Positions 15,275-23,467 of a stretch of 41,002 nt of DNA are shown piece by piece. A program made the translations under genes and the position numbers. Under the pieces are notes generated by a model. It ran no database searches, was not told the DNA's origin, and saw nothing but the letters and a program-made list of their open reading frames with translations. Source of the stretch: Anaerobutyricum stercoris (GTDB taxonomy: Bacteria; Bacillota; Clostridia; Lachnospirales; Lachnospiraceae). Location of the stretch: the NCBI GenBank assembly GCA_019116455.1, contig DXBR01000106.1, positions 1-41,002 of the forward strand, in the 5' to 3' direction. The stretch's first letter is position 1. Every line of letters begins with the position of its first letter.

Positions 15275-16627
15275 TTACTGGAAATGTCTCTTCTTTCTGG
15301 CAGAGGATACAGCAAGTCCCACTATAAATCCAATCACAGCCGGAATCAGCCATCCGAATCCGGCCTCTGCCAGCGGCAGCACATCGGCGGCAAACTCCAC
15401 AACTCCGTTCAGATGAAGAACAGCTTTCGTACCTTCCGGCAGCGCCCGAAGCAGATCAAAGAACGCCGCTGCGGTGGTAAATCCAATGGTCCACTGAAGA
15501 ACCGTCTGATTATTATGAAACATTTTGCCGCACAGAGTCAGAAGAATCAGTACAATGGCCAGAGGATATAAAAACATCAGCACCGGCATGGAGTAAGCGA
15601 TGATGGCGTCCAGTCCCAGATTGGCGATGAGGAAGGACAGCAGGCAGAACAGGATGGCCCATACCCGGTAGGAAGGCCCCTTTGGGAATATGTTCACAAA
15701 GGTTTCCCCACAGCTGGTAATTAAGCCCACTGCTGTTTTCAGGCAGGCGATTGTGACAGTGACTGCCAGAATAAGAGCACCTGCGCTTCCAAAATAATGC
15801 TGCGCGATCTGCGCGAGAGCCTCCCCGCCATTGGCGGCGGCCGCAAACATCCCGCGGCTCTGAGCTCCCACCACAGTGACAAGAACATAAATCACTGCCA
15901 TCAGAAGAGAGCTGAAAATACCTGCCCGCACCGTATTTTTGGCCACAGCACCCGGTTCCGTGACGCCGAGACTGCGGATCACATCCACCACAATGATGCC
16001 GAAGGCAAGTCCCGCCAGCGCATCCATCGTATTATATCCTTCCAGAAGTCCCGTGGCGAAAGCTCCTGTCAGATACGCGCCCTGCGGATCAACGGCAGAG
16101 ATTTCTCCCATGGGAGCCGTCAGCGCCCGTAGGATTAATATGGCGAGAAAAGCCAGAAACAGCGGATTTAATACCTTGCCGATCCATGTGAGGATCTCTC
16201 CCGGACGAAGGGAAAAGAAAAGAACAGCTCCGAAGAAGAGCAGAGAAAATACCGCCAGTCCCAGAGACTGTCCCGTTCCCGGCAGAATGCGCTCGATTCC
16301 CACCGTATAAGAAACAGTGGCACATCTCGGGATGGCAAAAAACGGGCCGATGGTCAGATAAAGCGCACAGGTAAAAAAGAGTCCGTACTTCTTTCCGACC
16401 CGGCTGGCAAGCTCCAGCAGTCCGTTTTCGCGGCTGATGCCCAGAGCGGCCACGCCAAGAAGCGGCAAACCGACTCCGGTGATAAGGAATCCCGCCGACG
16501 CCTGCCACATATTCCGTCCGGCAAGCTGGCCCATGGAGGCAGGGAAAATCAGATTCCCCGCTCCGAAAAACATGCCGAACAGCATGCTGGCCACTGTGAT
16601 TATTTTCCTGTAAGACAATTTTTCCAT
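15275..16627 (-). CDS. brnQ: Branched-chain amino acid:cation symporter (LIVCS family)
   Basis: The 450-residue, 12-helix protein starts with MEKLSYRKIITVASMLFGMF and continues FGAGNLIFPASMGQLAG, the BrnQ signature. Later segments (GPFFAIPRCATVSYTVG and EGYNTMDALAGLAFG) are also conserved in the family, which imports leucine, isoleucine and valine with Na+ or H+. ATG 16627 is 10 nt after the stop of the purine permease gene, and its AGGAA ribosome site overlaps that stop (TTTAGGAA), so the two are co-transcribed. Pairing a purine permease with a branched-chain amino acid carrier hints at shared nutrient control such as CodY, but no CodY box was identified. Confidence 0.9.
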   Translation of the reverse strand: MEKLSYRKIITVASMLFGMFFGAGNLIFPASMGQLAGRNMWQASAGFLITGVGLPLLGVAALGISRENGLLELASRVGKKYGLFFTCALYLTIGPFFAIPRCATVSYTVGIERILPGTGQSLGLAVFSLLFFGAVLFFSLRPGEILTWIGKVLNPLFLAFLAILILRALTAPMGEISAVDPQGAYLTGAFATGLLEGYNTMDALAGLAFGIIVVDVIRSLGVTEPGAVAKNTVRAGIFSSLLMAVIYVLVTVVGAQSRGMFAAAANGGEALAQIAQHYFGSAGALILAVTVTIACLKTAVGLITSCGETFVNIFPKGPSYRVWAILFCLLSFLIANLGLDAIIAYSMPVLMFLYPLAIVLILLTLCGKMFHNNQTVLQWTIGFTTAAAFFDLLRALPEGTKAVLHLNGVVEFAADVLPLAEAGFGWLIPAVIGFIVGLAVSSARKKRHFQ

Positions 16628-16637
16628 GACATAATTC

Positions 16638-17993
16638 CTAAATGATTGCCAGAAGCACGAAGTTTAAGATAAACAGAACCGTTGCCACCCAGAGAATCGG
16701 ATGGATGGTATTTGCTTCTTTCTTGCAGATTTTTACGATACAGTAGGAGATAAAGCCAAAGGCAATACCGTAAGAAATACTGTAGCAAAGCGCCATGAAC
16801 AGTCCGGCAAAGAATGCAGGAACCGTCTCGGAAAAGTCTTCCCACTGGATCTCCTTAAAGGCGGAGGTCATCATAATGCCGACAACAACCAGAGCCGGAG
16901 CGGTGGCTGCGGATGGGATGGCGCTCACGAAGGTTGCCAGGAAGGCGCTGATAGCAAAGCAGATAGCTACGACAACGCTGGTCAGACCGGTACGTCCGCC
17001 GGCGCCGATACCGGAAGCACTTTCCACGAAAGTAGTGGTGTTGGATGTTCCGAAGATAGAGCCGATGGAGGTAGCAATGGCATCTGCAAAGAGAGCCTTG
17101 TCCATTTTTGACTTAAATCCTGAACTGGAATCCATGGCTTTTTCATCTTCCTCACTGAAAATACCGCTTCTGCGTCCGGTTCCGATAAAGGTTCCAAGGG
17201 TATCAAAGGTATCGGAGATACTGAAGGCAAAAATAGTTACCAGTACCAGCGGAAGCTTGGAAACATCATTGAACAGGGATGGAAGTCCTTCTGACGTAAA
17301 AATTGCTCCGAAGGTGGATGGAAGAGCAGCGCATGCCTCCGAGAAGCTCACGGAATCACTGGCTGTCGTAACGCCCATAGGGATACCGATCAGGGTCGTC
17401 ACCACGATACCGATCAGAATAGCTCCCTTTACATTGCACACAAGAAGTACGATGGTCAGAACAAGACCGATCAGGAACAGCCAGAAAACAGGCTGATTCA
17501 GAGTGGCAATGGCCGGAACTCCGGAATCAAAACTGATAATGCCTACATTTAAAAGGCCGATATATGCCACAAACACGCCGATACCGCCGCCGATGGCGTT
17601 CTGCAGGCTGTTTGGGATGGCCTTGATAATAAACTTGCGGACTTTAGTCACTGTGATGATGATATTAAAGATACCGCAGATAAATACCATGGACAGCGCC
17701 TGCTGCCAGGTAAAGCCCAGACCGAAACAAACGGTGTACACGAAAAATGCATTGAGACCCATACCCGGAGCCTGTGCATACGGTACATTGGCAAAAAGTC
17801 CCATCACCAGCGTACCGATGATCGACGCGATGATCGTTGCCAGAAATACAGCGCCCCATTCCATGCCTGACTGGCTCAATACGCTCGGATTGACCGCGAT
17901 GATATAAGCCATGGTAAAGAAGGTAGTAAGACCTGCCATAACCTCAGTGGAAAATGTGGTGCCATTTTCCTTCAACTTAAAAAATTTTTCCAT
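16638..17993 (-). CDS. NCS2-type purine permease, AzgA subfamily
   Basis: The 451-residue protein has about 13-14 hydrophobic segments and the AzgA-type features TTFFTMAYIIAVNP near the N-terminus, PGMGLNAFF, IPNSLQNAIGGGIG and TSNTTTFVESASGIG. The family imports adenine, guanine and hypoxanthine (PbuG/PbuO of Bacillus, AzgA of Aspergillus). ATG 17993 has GAGAGGA upstream. It is the first gene of a two-gene operon with brnQ and has its own promoter; the leader does not look like a purine riboswitch. Confidence 0.9.
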   Translation of the reverse strand: MEKFFKLKENGTTFSTEVMAGLTTFFTMAYIIAVNPSVLSQSGMEWGAVFLATIIASIIGTLVMGLFANVPYAQAPGMGLNAFFVYTVCFGLGFTWQQALSMVFICGIFNIIITVTKVRKFIIKAIPNSLQNAIGGGIGVFVAYIGLLNVGIISFDSGVPAIATLNQPVFWLFLIGLVLTIVLLVCNVKGAILIGIVVTTLIGIPMGVTTASDSVSFSEACAALPSTFGAIFTSEGLPSLFNDVSKLPLVLVTIFAFSISDTFDTLGTFIGTGRRSGIFSEEDEKAMDSSSGFKSKMDKALFADAIATSIGSIFGTSNTTTFVESASGIGAGGRTGLTSVVVAICFAISAFLATFVSAIPSAATAPALVVVGIMMTSAFKEIQWEDFSETVPAFFAGLFMALCYSISYGIAFGFISYCIVKICKKEANTIHPILWVATVLFILNFVLLAII

Positions 17994-18032
17994 AGTGTCC
18001 TCTCTTTCTTTTGCACATAAGTTACATTTTCA

Positions 18033-18101
18033 GATATCCGAAGAACGATACCCCGGCATCTGTGCCGTTCCATTATAAGATAAGTCCCATGAAATATTCA
18101 A
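18033..18101 (-). promoter_or_regulatory. Promoter and leader hairpins of the purine permease operon
   Basis: On the minus strand TTGAAT (18101-18096), 18 nt and TATAAT (18077-18072) form a near-consensus promoter. The short leader starts with CGGCA-CAGA-TGCCG (18067-18054), followed by a GGTATC/GATATC hairpin (18052-18033). Confidence 0.55.
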
Positions 18102-18164
18102 GGGTAGTTTTTTTGTGTCTGCCAGCGATTTTTTAGCGAACAGTGCCATATTTTATCTTTTATT

Positions 18165-19889
18165 CTACATATTGTAATAATGAGCGTAGATGCCACCCTG
18201 CTCCAGAAGACTCTCATGGGTGCCTCGCTCGGCGATGCCGTCCTCGGTGATCACGATGATTTCGTCCGCGTTGCGGATGGTGGACAGACGGTGGGCAATG
18301 GTAATGGTAGTTCTGTCTTTGGACAGTTCCTCAAGACTCTGCTGAATCCAGCGTTCGCTCTCATTATCCAGCGCGCTGGTAGCCTCGTCAAGAATCAGCA
18401 CCGGCGGATTCTTCAGGAATACCCGGGCGATGGAAATCCGCTGTTTCTGTCCTCCGGACAGACGAGTGCCACGCTCACCCACATACGTATCATACCCATC
18501 CGGCAGTTCTTCAATAAAATCATGAATGTTGGCGCGTTTCGCCGCCGCAATAATTTCCTCCATGGAAGCGCCCGGTTTGCCGTAGGCGATATTTTCTTTG
18601 ATGGTACCGCAGAACAGATACACATCCTGCTGCACCATACCGATCTGGCTGCGCAGACTTTTCAGGGTCAGCGTGCGCACATCCTGGCCGTCTATGGTGA
18701 TCCTTCCGCCCGTCACATCATAAAAACGGGGAAGAAGAGAGCAGATAGTTGTTTTGCCGCTGCCGGACGGCCCCACAAGGGCGATGGACTTTCCGGCCGG
18801 AATCTCAAAAGAGACATGAGAGAGCACCGGCGTATTATCATCACTATAATGGAAGGAAACGTCCTCGTAACAAACGTGTCCCTGTACATTTTCCAGCTCG
18901 TGTGCATCCGGCGCGTCCGTGATCTCCGGCTCCGTTTCCATCACATCCAGGAAACGGCGGAATCCCGACATACCTTTCTGCATGGTCTCGATCAGCTCCA
19001 CCAGAATCTGGATCGGATTAATGAAGATACCGATATATAGGGCATACATGGCAAGATCCGCTGGAGCCATCAGCCCCCTGGCGATGAGATAGCCTCCGTA
19101 AACGAGGGTCACCAGATACATCATACCCTGAAAAAACAGGTTCCAGCCCATGAAACTTCCCATACAGTTATAATTATCCCGTTTGGAAAGAAGAAATGCA
19201 TGGTTGCTCTTCTTGAATTTCTCCCGCTCGATGTCCTCATTGGCAAAAGACTGCACCACCCGGATGCCCGCCAGCGTATCCTGCAGGCTGGCGTTCACAT
19301 CTCCGATCTTCCTCCGGTTTTCCATAAATGTTTCCTGCATCCGGCGGTTCTGGCGGAAGGAAAAAACAAACATACAGAAAACAAGAAAAACCAGCGGCAG
19401 CGCCAGACGCCAGTTGATGAGAAACAGGAAAATAAAGGAACCGATGATCTTCACCAGCGAGATAAAAAGATTCTCCGGCCCATGGTGGGCAAACTCCGCA
19501 ATATCAAACAAATCCGACACCAGTTTGCTCATCATCTGACCGGAATTATTCTGACTGTAATAAGAGAAAGAAAGCTTCTCATAATGGTCAAAAAGCTGCT
19601 GGCGCATGTCCCGCTCCATATGAGCGCCCATCATATGCCCCTGGTAACTCACATAATACTTACAAAGACTTTGCACCAGATACATAGCAAAGAGCCCCAG
19701 GGCAATCAACGGAAGCGCCCGGAGAATCACTGCGCTGTCTCTGGTAAACAAAGTGTTAGTCGCTGTCCGGAGAATCTGCGGGTAAGCCAGATCTGCCAGA
19801 CTGATAAAGGCCGCGCACAAAAGATCAAGAAAAAAGACCGCCTTGTACGGGCCATAATATTGAATAAACTTCTTTATGGTCTGCATCAT
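18165..19889 (-). CDS. ABC transporter half-molecule, fused membrane and ATPase domains
   Basis: The 574-residue protein has six membrane helices (about 15-310) and a C-terminal nucleotide-binding domain: Walker A GPSGSGKTT, Q-loop VQQDVYLFCG, signature LSGGQKQR, Walker B VLILDEATSALD and switch His in IAHRLSTI. This is the exporter type (MsbA/BmrA/MdlB), which works as a dimer and moves drugs, lipids or peptides. No second half-transporter is next to it, so a homodimer is likely. ATG 19889 follows AGGAGGTTT; ATG 19886 is an equivalent alternative. It is transcribed towards the purine permease promoter. Confidence 0.88.
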   Translation of the reverse strand: MMQTIKKFIQYYGPYKAVFFLDLLCAAFISLADLAYPQILRTATNTLFTRDSAVILRALPLIALGLFAMYLVQSLCKYYVSYQGHMMGAHMERDMRQQLFDHYEKLSFSYYSQNNSGQMMSKLVSDLFDIAEFAHHGPENLFISLVKIIGSFIFLFLINWRLALPLVFLVFCMFVFSFRQNRRMQETFMENRRKIGDVNASLQDTLAGIRVVQSFANEDIEREKFKKSNHAFLLSKRDNYNCMGSFMGWNLFFQGMMYLVTLVYGGYLIARGLMAPADLAMYALYIGIFINPIQILVELIETMQKGMSGFRRFLDVMETEPEITDAPDAHELENVQGHVCYEDVSFHYSDDNTPVLSHVSFEIPAGKSIALVGPSGSGKTTICSLLPRFYDVTGGRITIDGQDVRTLTLKSLRSQIGMVQQDVYLFCGTIKENIAYGKPGASMEEIIAAAKRANIHDFIEELPDGYDTYVGERGTRLSGGQKQRISIARVFLKNPPVLILDEATSALDNESERWIQQSLEELSKDRTTITIAHRLSTIRNADEIIVITEDGIAERGTHESLLEQGGIYAHYYNM

Positions 19890-19992
19890 AAACCTCCTGT
19901 GTATTTTTCTTAGACCACGACAATCTTAGCATAAGGCGGTTTGCCTTGGCAAGAAGGAAAAAGGGGAGGCTCCCGGCAGGAGGAGGGAATTT

Positions 19993-20019
19993 GTTATTGT
20001 TCACGCAGTGACCAGTAAC
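19993..20019. repeat. Intergenic hairpin repeat, copy 2
   Basis: Arms GTTATTGTTCA and TGACCAGTAAC pair around CGCAG with one mismatch. The CGCAGTGACCAGTAA core equals that of copy 1 at 12983-13009; left-arm changes keep pairing. Confidence 0.6.
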
Positions 20020-20041
20020 GAGAATTTTTAAAATACGGCTG

Positions 20042-20083
20042 TTGAAATTATTTGTGATTATGCGTATAGTAATAAGTAATCAC
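20042..20083 (+). promoter_or_regulatory. Promoter with flanking dyad for the HIRAN-to-radical-SAM operon
   Basis: TTGAAA (20042-20047), exactly 17 nt, TATAGT (20065-20070). The arms GTGATTA (20054-20060) and TAATCAC (20077-20083) lie symmetrically around the -10 and form a possible operator. Confidence 0.55.
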
Positions 20084-20170
20084 TATATCACTGGAACTAT
20101 GACGCCATCGGCCATTCAATAGAATTACTGGCAGAGAGAAACAGTCTGTCAGATCATGAAGGAGGACAGC

Positions 20171-20482
20171 ATGAAAAAGATATATTTTACCTTAACAGGA
20201 ACAAAACACTATTTGGGTTCCGATTTTCTGGAACCGGGCATGAAGGTGAAGCTGGTAAAAGAAACGGACAATGAATACGATCAGGAGGCAATTAAAGTGC
20301 TGCTGAAAGGGGTTGGTAAAATCGGTTACGTGGCCAACAGCCCTTACACTGTGCTGGGCGAATCTTTGAGTGCAGGACGCCTTTATGACAAGATTGGTAA
20401 TAAAGCGAAAGCCCGGATTTTGTTTGTGACTCCGAAAGGAGTGATATGCAAGATATGTAAGAAGAGCCTGACAGATAAATAA
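20171..20482 (+). CDS. HIRAN-domain protein
   Basis: The 103-residue protein is almost entirely a HIRAN domain: the pattern F-T-L-T-G-T-x-H-Y-x-G-S-D-F, then KLVKETDNEYDQEAIKV and KIGYVANS is typical. HIRAN domains bind DNA, in eukaryotes the 3' ends of single strands; stand-alone bacterial versions are of unknown role. ATG 20171 lies 5 nt after GGAGG (20161-20165). It is the first gene of a forward run that continues with a zinc-ribbon gene 17 nt downstream. Confidence 0.75.
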   Translation: MKKIYFTLTGTKHYLGSDFLEPGMKVKLVKETDNEYDQEAIKVLLKGVGKIGYVANSPYTVLGESLSAGRLYDKIGNKAKARILFVTPKGVICKICKKSLTDK

Positions 20483-20499
20483 CACAGGAGCGACAACAA

Positions 20500-20871
20500 A
20501 TGTTTTTTATTATGGGTATCACCCAGGGAAGAAAAGACTTTAACTTTAATCAGATGGTTATCTGTAACCACTGCGGTTCTTACGGAAGATATCAGGTGTA
20601 TATGACTTACATGTGCCTGTCTTTGTTTTTCCTTCCCGTTTTCAAATGGAACAAACAATATTATGTGCAGATGTCCTGCTGTCATACGCTCTATGCCCTG
20701 GACCCGGTTATTGGAAAACGGATTGACAGGGGCGAGGATATTGAGATATTACCGGAACACCTGACGGAGGTGCAGACTGGTTGGAGAAGCAGGTATAAGC
20801 GCTGCGGCAACTGCGGTTTTGAGACACAGGAAGATTATGAATACTGCCCGAAATGCGGAAGGAAGTTTTAG
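20500..20871 (+). CDS. Zinc-ribbon protein of unknown function
   Basis: The 123-residue protein has CNHCG near residue 22 and a CC pair near 60, likely one metal site, and a C-terminal zinc ribbon CGNCG...CPKCG. Between them is a hydrophobic strand (MCLSLFFLPVF). The N-terminal MGITQGRKDF segment occurs in a family of small Firmicute zinc-ribbon proteins (inference). ATG 20500 follows AGGAG by about 10 nt. It lies between the HIRAN and methyltransferase genes with tight spacing, so it is probably translated from the same mRNA. Confidence 0.7.
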   Translation: MFFIMGITQGRKDFNFNQMVICNHCGSYGRYQVYMTYMCLSLFFLPVFKWNKQYYVQMSCCHTLYALDPVIGKRIDRGEDIEILPEHLTEVQTGWRSRYKRCGNCGFETQEDYEYCPKCGRKF

Positions 20872-20874
20872 TTT

Positions 20875-21489
20875 ATGGGAAAACAACAGTCAGAAGAAAT
20901 TTTAGCCCTGCAATGGGACAAGCTTCTCCGTATTAAAACTACCGGACGGGATGATTCCATGGCGGACCAATACCGGTATCCTTACGAACCGACGCCATAT
21001 TCTGTCCTGGAACGGCTGGCCGGCAGCGGATACATTTCCAAAAGAAATGTACTTCTGGACTATGGATGCGGGAAAGGACGGGTGGACTTCTACCTGTCTT
21101 ATCAGACCCGGTGCCGCACTCTCGGGATCGAATATGACACTCGCATGTATGAACGTGCGCTGTCCAATCAGCAGACGGCAGTGTCCGGCAGGAGAGCTTC
21201 ATTCGTTTTGGCAAATGCAGAGCAGTACCCGGTTCCCGCTGAAGTGGACCGGTGCTATTTTTTCAATCCATTTTCTGTGGAAATCCTGCAGAAGGTGATG
21301 GCGCGGATTCTGGATTCTTACTATGAGAATCCCAGAAACATTCAGCTTTATTTTTATTATCCGTCCGATGAATATGTGGCGTATCTGATGACGCAGGAGC
21401 TGCTGATGTTTGTGGACGAAATAGACTGCGGTGATCTGTTTGAGGGGAAAGATCCGCGGGAGAAGATATTGATATTCGAGATTATGTAA
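20875..21489 (+). CDS. Class I SAM-dependent methyltransferase
   Basis: The 204-residue protein has a Rossmann-type motif I, LLDYGCGKGR (about 61-70), an acidic residue at the next strand (LGIEYD) and an FFNPF segment in place of the usual motif IV. The substrate is unknown; the NPF motif recalls small-molecule or RNA methyltransferases, but this is weak. ATG 20875 is 3 nt after the upstream stop, and its ribosome site (GGAAGGAAG) lies in the upstream gene, which suggests coupled translation. Confidence 0.75.
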   Translation: MGKQQSEEILALQWDKLLRIKTTGRDDSMADQYRYPYEPTPYSVLERLAGSGYISKRNVLLDYGCGKGRVDFYLSYQTRCRTLGIEYDTRMYERALSNQQTAVSGRRASFVLANAEQYPVPAEVDRCYFFNPFSVEILQKVMARILDSYYENPRNIQLYFYYPSDEYVAYLMTQELLMFVDEIDCGDLFEGKDPREKILIFEIM

Positions 21490-21506
21490 GGAGAAAGGAC
21501 AGTATA

Positions 21507-22046
21507 ATGGGACATGTATATTTTGTTCGTCACGGTCAGACCGTGTGGAACGTGGAAAATAAAATCTGCGGGGCAACGGATATTCCGCTGACGGAGCTTG
21601 GCCATCAGCAGGCCATCGAGACGGGAAAGAAGATCGTGGAGGAAGGCATACAGGCCGATGAGATTCTCTATTCACCTCTCAGCCGCGCGGCGGAGACTGC
21701 CCGGCATATCTCCGAGATCACCGGTATTCCAGCCAGAATGGAACCTCGGCTCGTCGAGCAGAACTTCGGCAAATGGGAGTCCACTGCCAGAGACGGGCTG
21801 GAATTTAAGAAGGCGAAAGAAGACTTTTGCTGCCGCTATGACGGCGGCGAATCCATGCTTCACCTGGCGCAGAGGATTTACAATCTGCTGGACGATGTAA
21901 AAGCAGAGTCCGATGAGAAAACATACATACTGGTGGCTCATAACGGCATTGCCAGAGTGGTACAGTCGTATTTTTATGAGATGACCAATGAAGAATATGC
22001 CGCATTCGGCGTGAAGAACTGCGCTGTGCTGCGGTATGATTTTTAA
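21507..22046 (+). CDS. Histidine phosphatase family protein (phosphoglycerate mutase-like)
   Basis: The 179-residue protein has the catalytic RHG triplet (Arg8-His9-Gly10), a second Arg (SPLSRAAETA), acid Glu84 and His145 in VAHNG. The family transfers or hydrolyses phosphate through a phosphohistidine. Its size fits broad-specificity phosphatases (GpmB/PhoE/CobC-like) more than glycolytic mutases. It starts 17 nt after the methyltransferase gene, behind AAGGAGAAAGG, and precedes the LigB/AMMECR1 gene by 32 nt. Confidence 0.85.
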   Translation: MGHVYFVRHGQTVWNVENKICGATDIPLTELGHQQAIETGKKIVEEGIQADEILYSPLSRAAETARHISEITGIPARMEPRLVEQNFGKWESTARDGLEFKKAKEDFCCRYDGGESMLHLAQRIYNLLDDVKAESDEKTYILVAHNGIARVVQSYFYEMTNEEYAAFGVKNCAVLRYDF

Positions 22047-22078
22047 CCGAAAATATCATTTGGAACAGGAGGGTTACT

Positions 22079-23467
22079 ATGGCAGTAAAAGGTGCAGTGA
22101 TGGTTCCTCATCCGCCGCTGATCATACCGGATGTGGGACGAGGACAGGAGAAGGCAATTCAGGCGACCATCGACGCGTATCATGAGGCAGCGAAAAAAAT
22201 CGCTTCATGGCAGCCGGATACCGTGGTGGTGCTGTCGCCACATTCCATTATGTATGCGGATTATTTTCACATTTCACCGGGGACAGGAGCCCGGGGAGAT
22301 TTCGGTCAGTTCCGTGCGCCGCAGGTAAAAATCCAGGTGCAGTATGACACGGAATTGGTGGAAGCTCTGTCTCAGGAAGCCGAAGCCAGAGAAATCCCCG
22401 CCGGAACCATGGGTGAGAGGGACAGCAGGCTCGATCATGCCACCATGATTCCCCTCTGGTTTCTGAATCATTATTATACAGATTACAAGACAGTGCGCAT
22501 CGGGCTGTCCGGTCTGCCACTGTCGCAGCATTACATGCTGGGGCAGTGTATACAGAAAGCGGCGGAACTTTGCGGAAGAAATATTGTCGTTATCGGCAGC
22601 GGCGATTTGTCTCACAAACTCAAAGAAGACGGGCCTTACGGTTTCCAGAAGGAAGGGCCGGAATACGACAGCCGCATCATGGAAGTCATGGGAGCCGCCG
22701 CCTTTGACCAGCTTTTTGACTTTACGGAAGAATTCTGCGATAAAGCGGCAGAATGTGGCCACCGCTCCTTCGTCATCTTGGCCGGAACGCTGGATCGCCT
22801 GGCAGTAAAAGCGGAAAAGCTATCTCACGAGGGAACCTTCGGCGTCGGGTATGGCGTCTGTACCTATGAGGTGGAAGGCCGGGCGCCGGAACGGGATTTT
22901 CTGCGCCAGTACGAGGAGAAAATCGCAGAAGAAGTAAAACGTCGGAAAGAATCGGAAGACGCTTACGTTCGTCTGGCACGTCAGACCATTGAGGCTTACG
23001 TGGGCGAAAGAAGGCAAATCTCTATCCCAAAAGACCTTCCGGAAGAAATGTATGAAAGCCGGGCAGGCGTCTTCGTTTCCCTGAAAGAAGAAGGGCGTCT
23101 CCGCGGCTGCATCGGCACCATCACTCCGGTACAGAAAAGCATCGCAGAAGAAATCATCGCCAACGCCATCAGTGCGTCCACAAAAGATCCGCGTTTCCAT
23201 CCGGTACAGTCGGACGAGCTAGACAAGCTGGTTTACAGCGTTGATGTCCTCGGCACACCGGAAGCAATCACCTCTCCGGACGAACTTGATGTCAAACGCT
23301 ACGGTGTGATCGTAACAAAAGGCCGCAAGCGGGGACTGCTGCTGCCGAATCTGGACGGAGTGGACACCGTCGAAGACCAGATCACCATTGCAAAACAAAA
23401 GGCGGGCATCTCTACTTACGATGATGATGTTCAACTGGAACGGTTTGAGGTGGTGAGACATTTCTAA
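22079..23467 (+). CDS. LigB/Memo-like domain fused to AMMECR1 domain (AmmeMemoRadiSam system protein)
   Basis: The 462-residue protein combines an N-terminal class III extradiol-dioxygenase-like domain (about 1-265; VPHPPLIIPDVGRG, LSPHS and GSGDLSHKL provide metal-type His residues) with a C-terminal AMMECR1 domain (about 290-462; FVSLKEEGRLRGCIGTI is diagnostic). The two domains and a radical SAM enzyme form the conserved AmmeMemoRadiSam set shared with archaea and, for MEMO1 and AMMECR1, with humans; the biochemical role is not settled. The stop overlaps the next ATG (TAATG), so it is coupled to the radical SAM gene. GGAGG precedes ATG 22079. Confidence 0.88.
   Translation: MAVKGAVMVPHPPLIIPDVGRGQEKAIQATIDAYHEAAKKIASWQPDTVVVLSPHSIMYADYFHISPGTGARGDFGQFRAPQVKIQVQYDTELVEALSQEAEAREIPAGTMGERDSRLDHATMIPLWFLNHYYTDYKTVRIGLSGLPLSQHYMLGQCIQKAAELCGRNIVVIGSGDLSHKLKEDGPYGFQKEGPEYDSRIMEVMGAAAFDQLFDFTEEFCDKAAECGHRSFVILAGTLDRLAVKAEKLSHEGTFGVGYGVCTYEVEGRAPERDFLRQYEEKIAEEVKRRKESEDAYVRLARQTIEAYVGERRQISIPKDLPEEMYESRAGVFVSLKEEGRLRGCIGTITPVQKSIAEEIIANAISASTKDPRFHPVQSDELDKLVYSVDVLGTPEAITSPDELDVKRYGVIVTKGRKRGLLLPNLDGVDTVEDQITIAKQKAGISTYDDDVQLERFEVVRHF

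Noticed and set aside
17994..18101. Purine riboswitch before the purine permease
   Set aside because: The leader is too short and lacks the three-way junction core and kissing loops; only two small hairpins are visible.
18102..18164. Terminator hairpin after the ABC transporter gene
   Set aside because: The GCGA and AGCG pieces around the T6 run are direct, not inverted, repeats; I could not draw a convincing stem.
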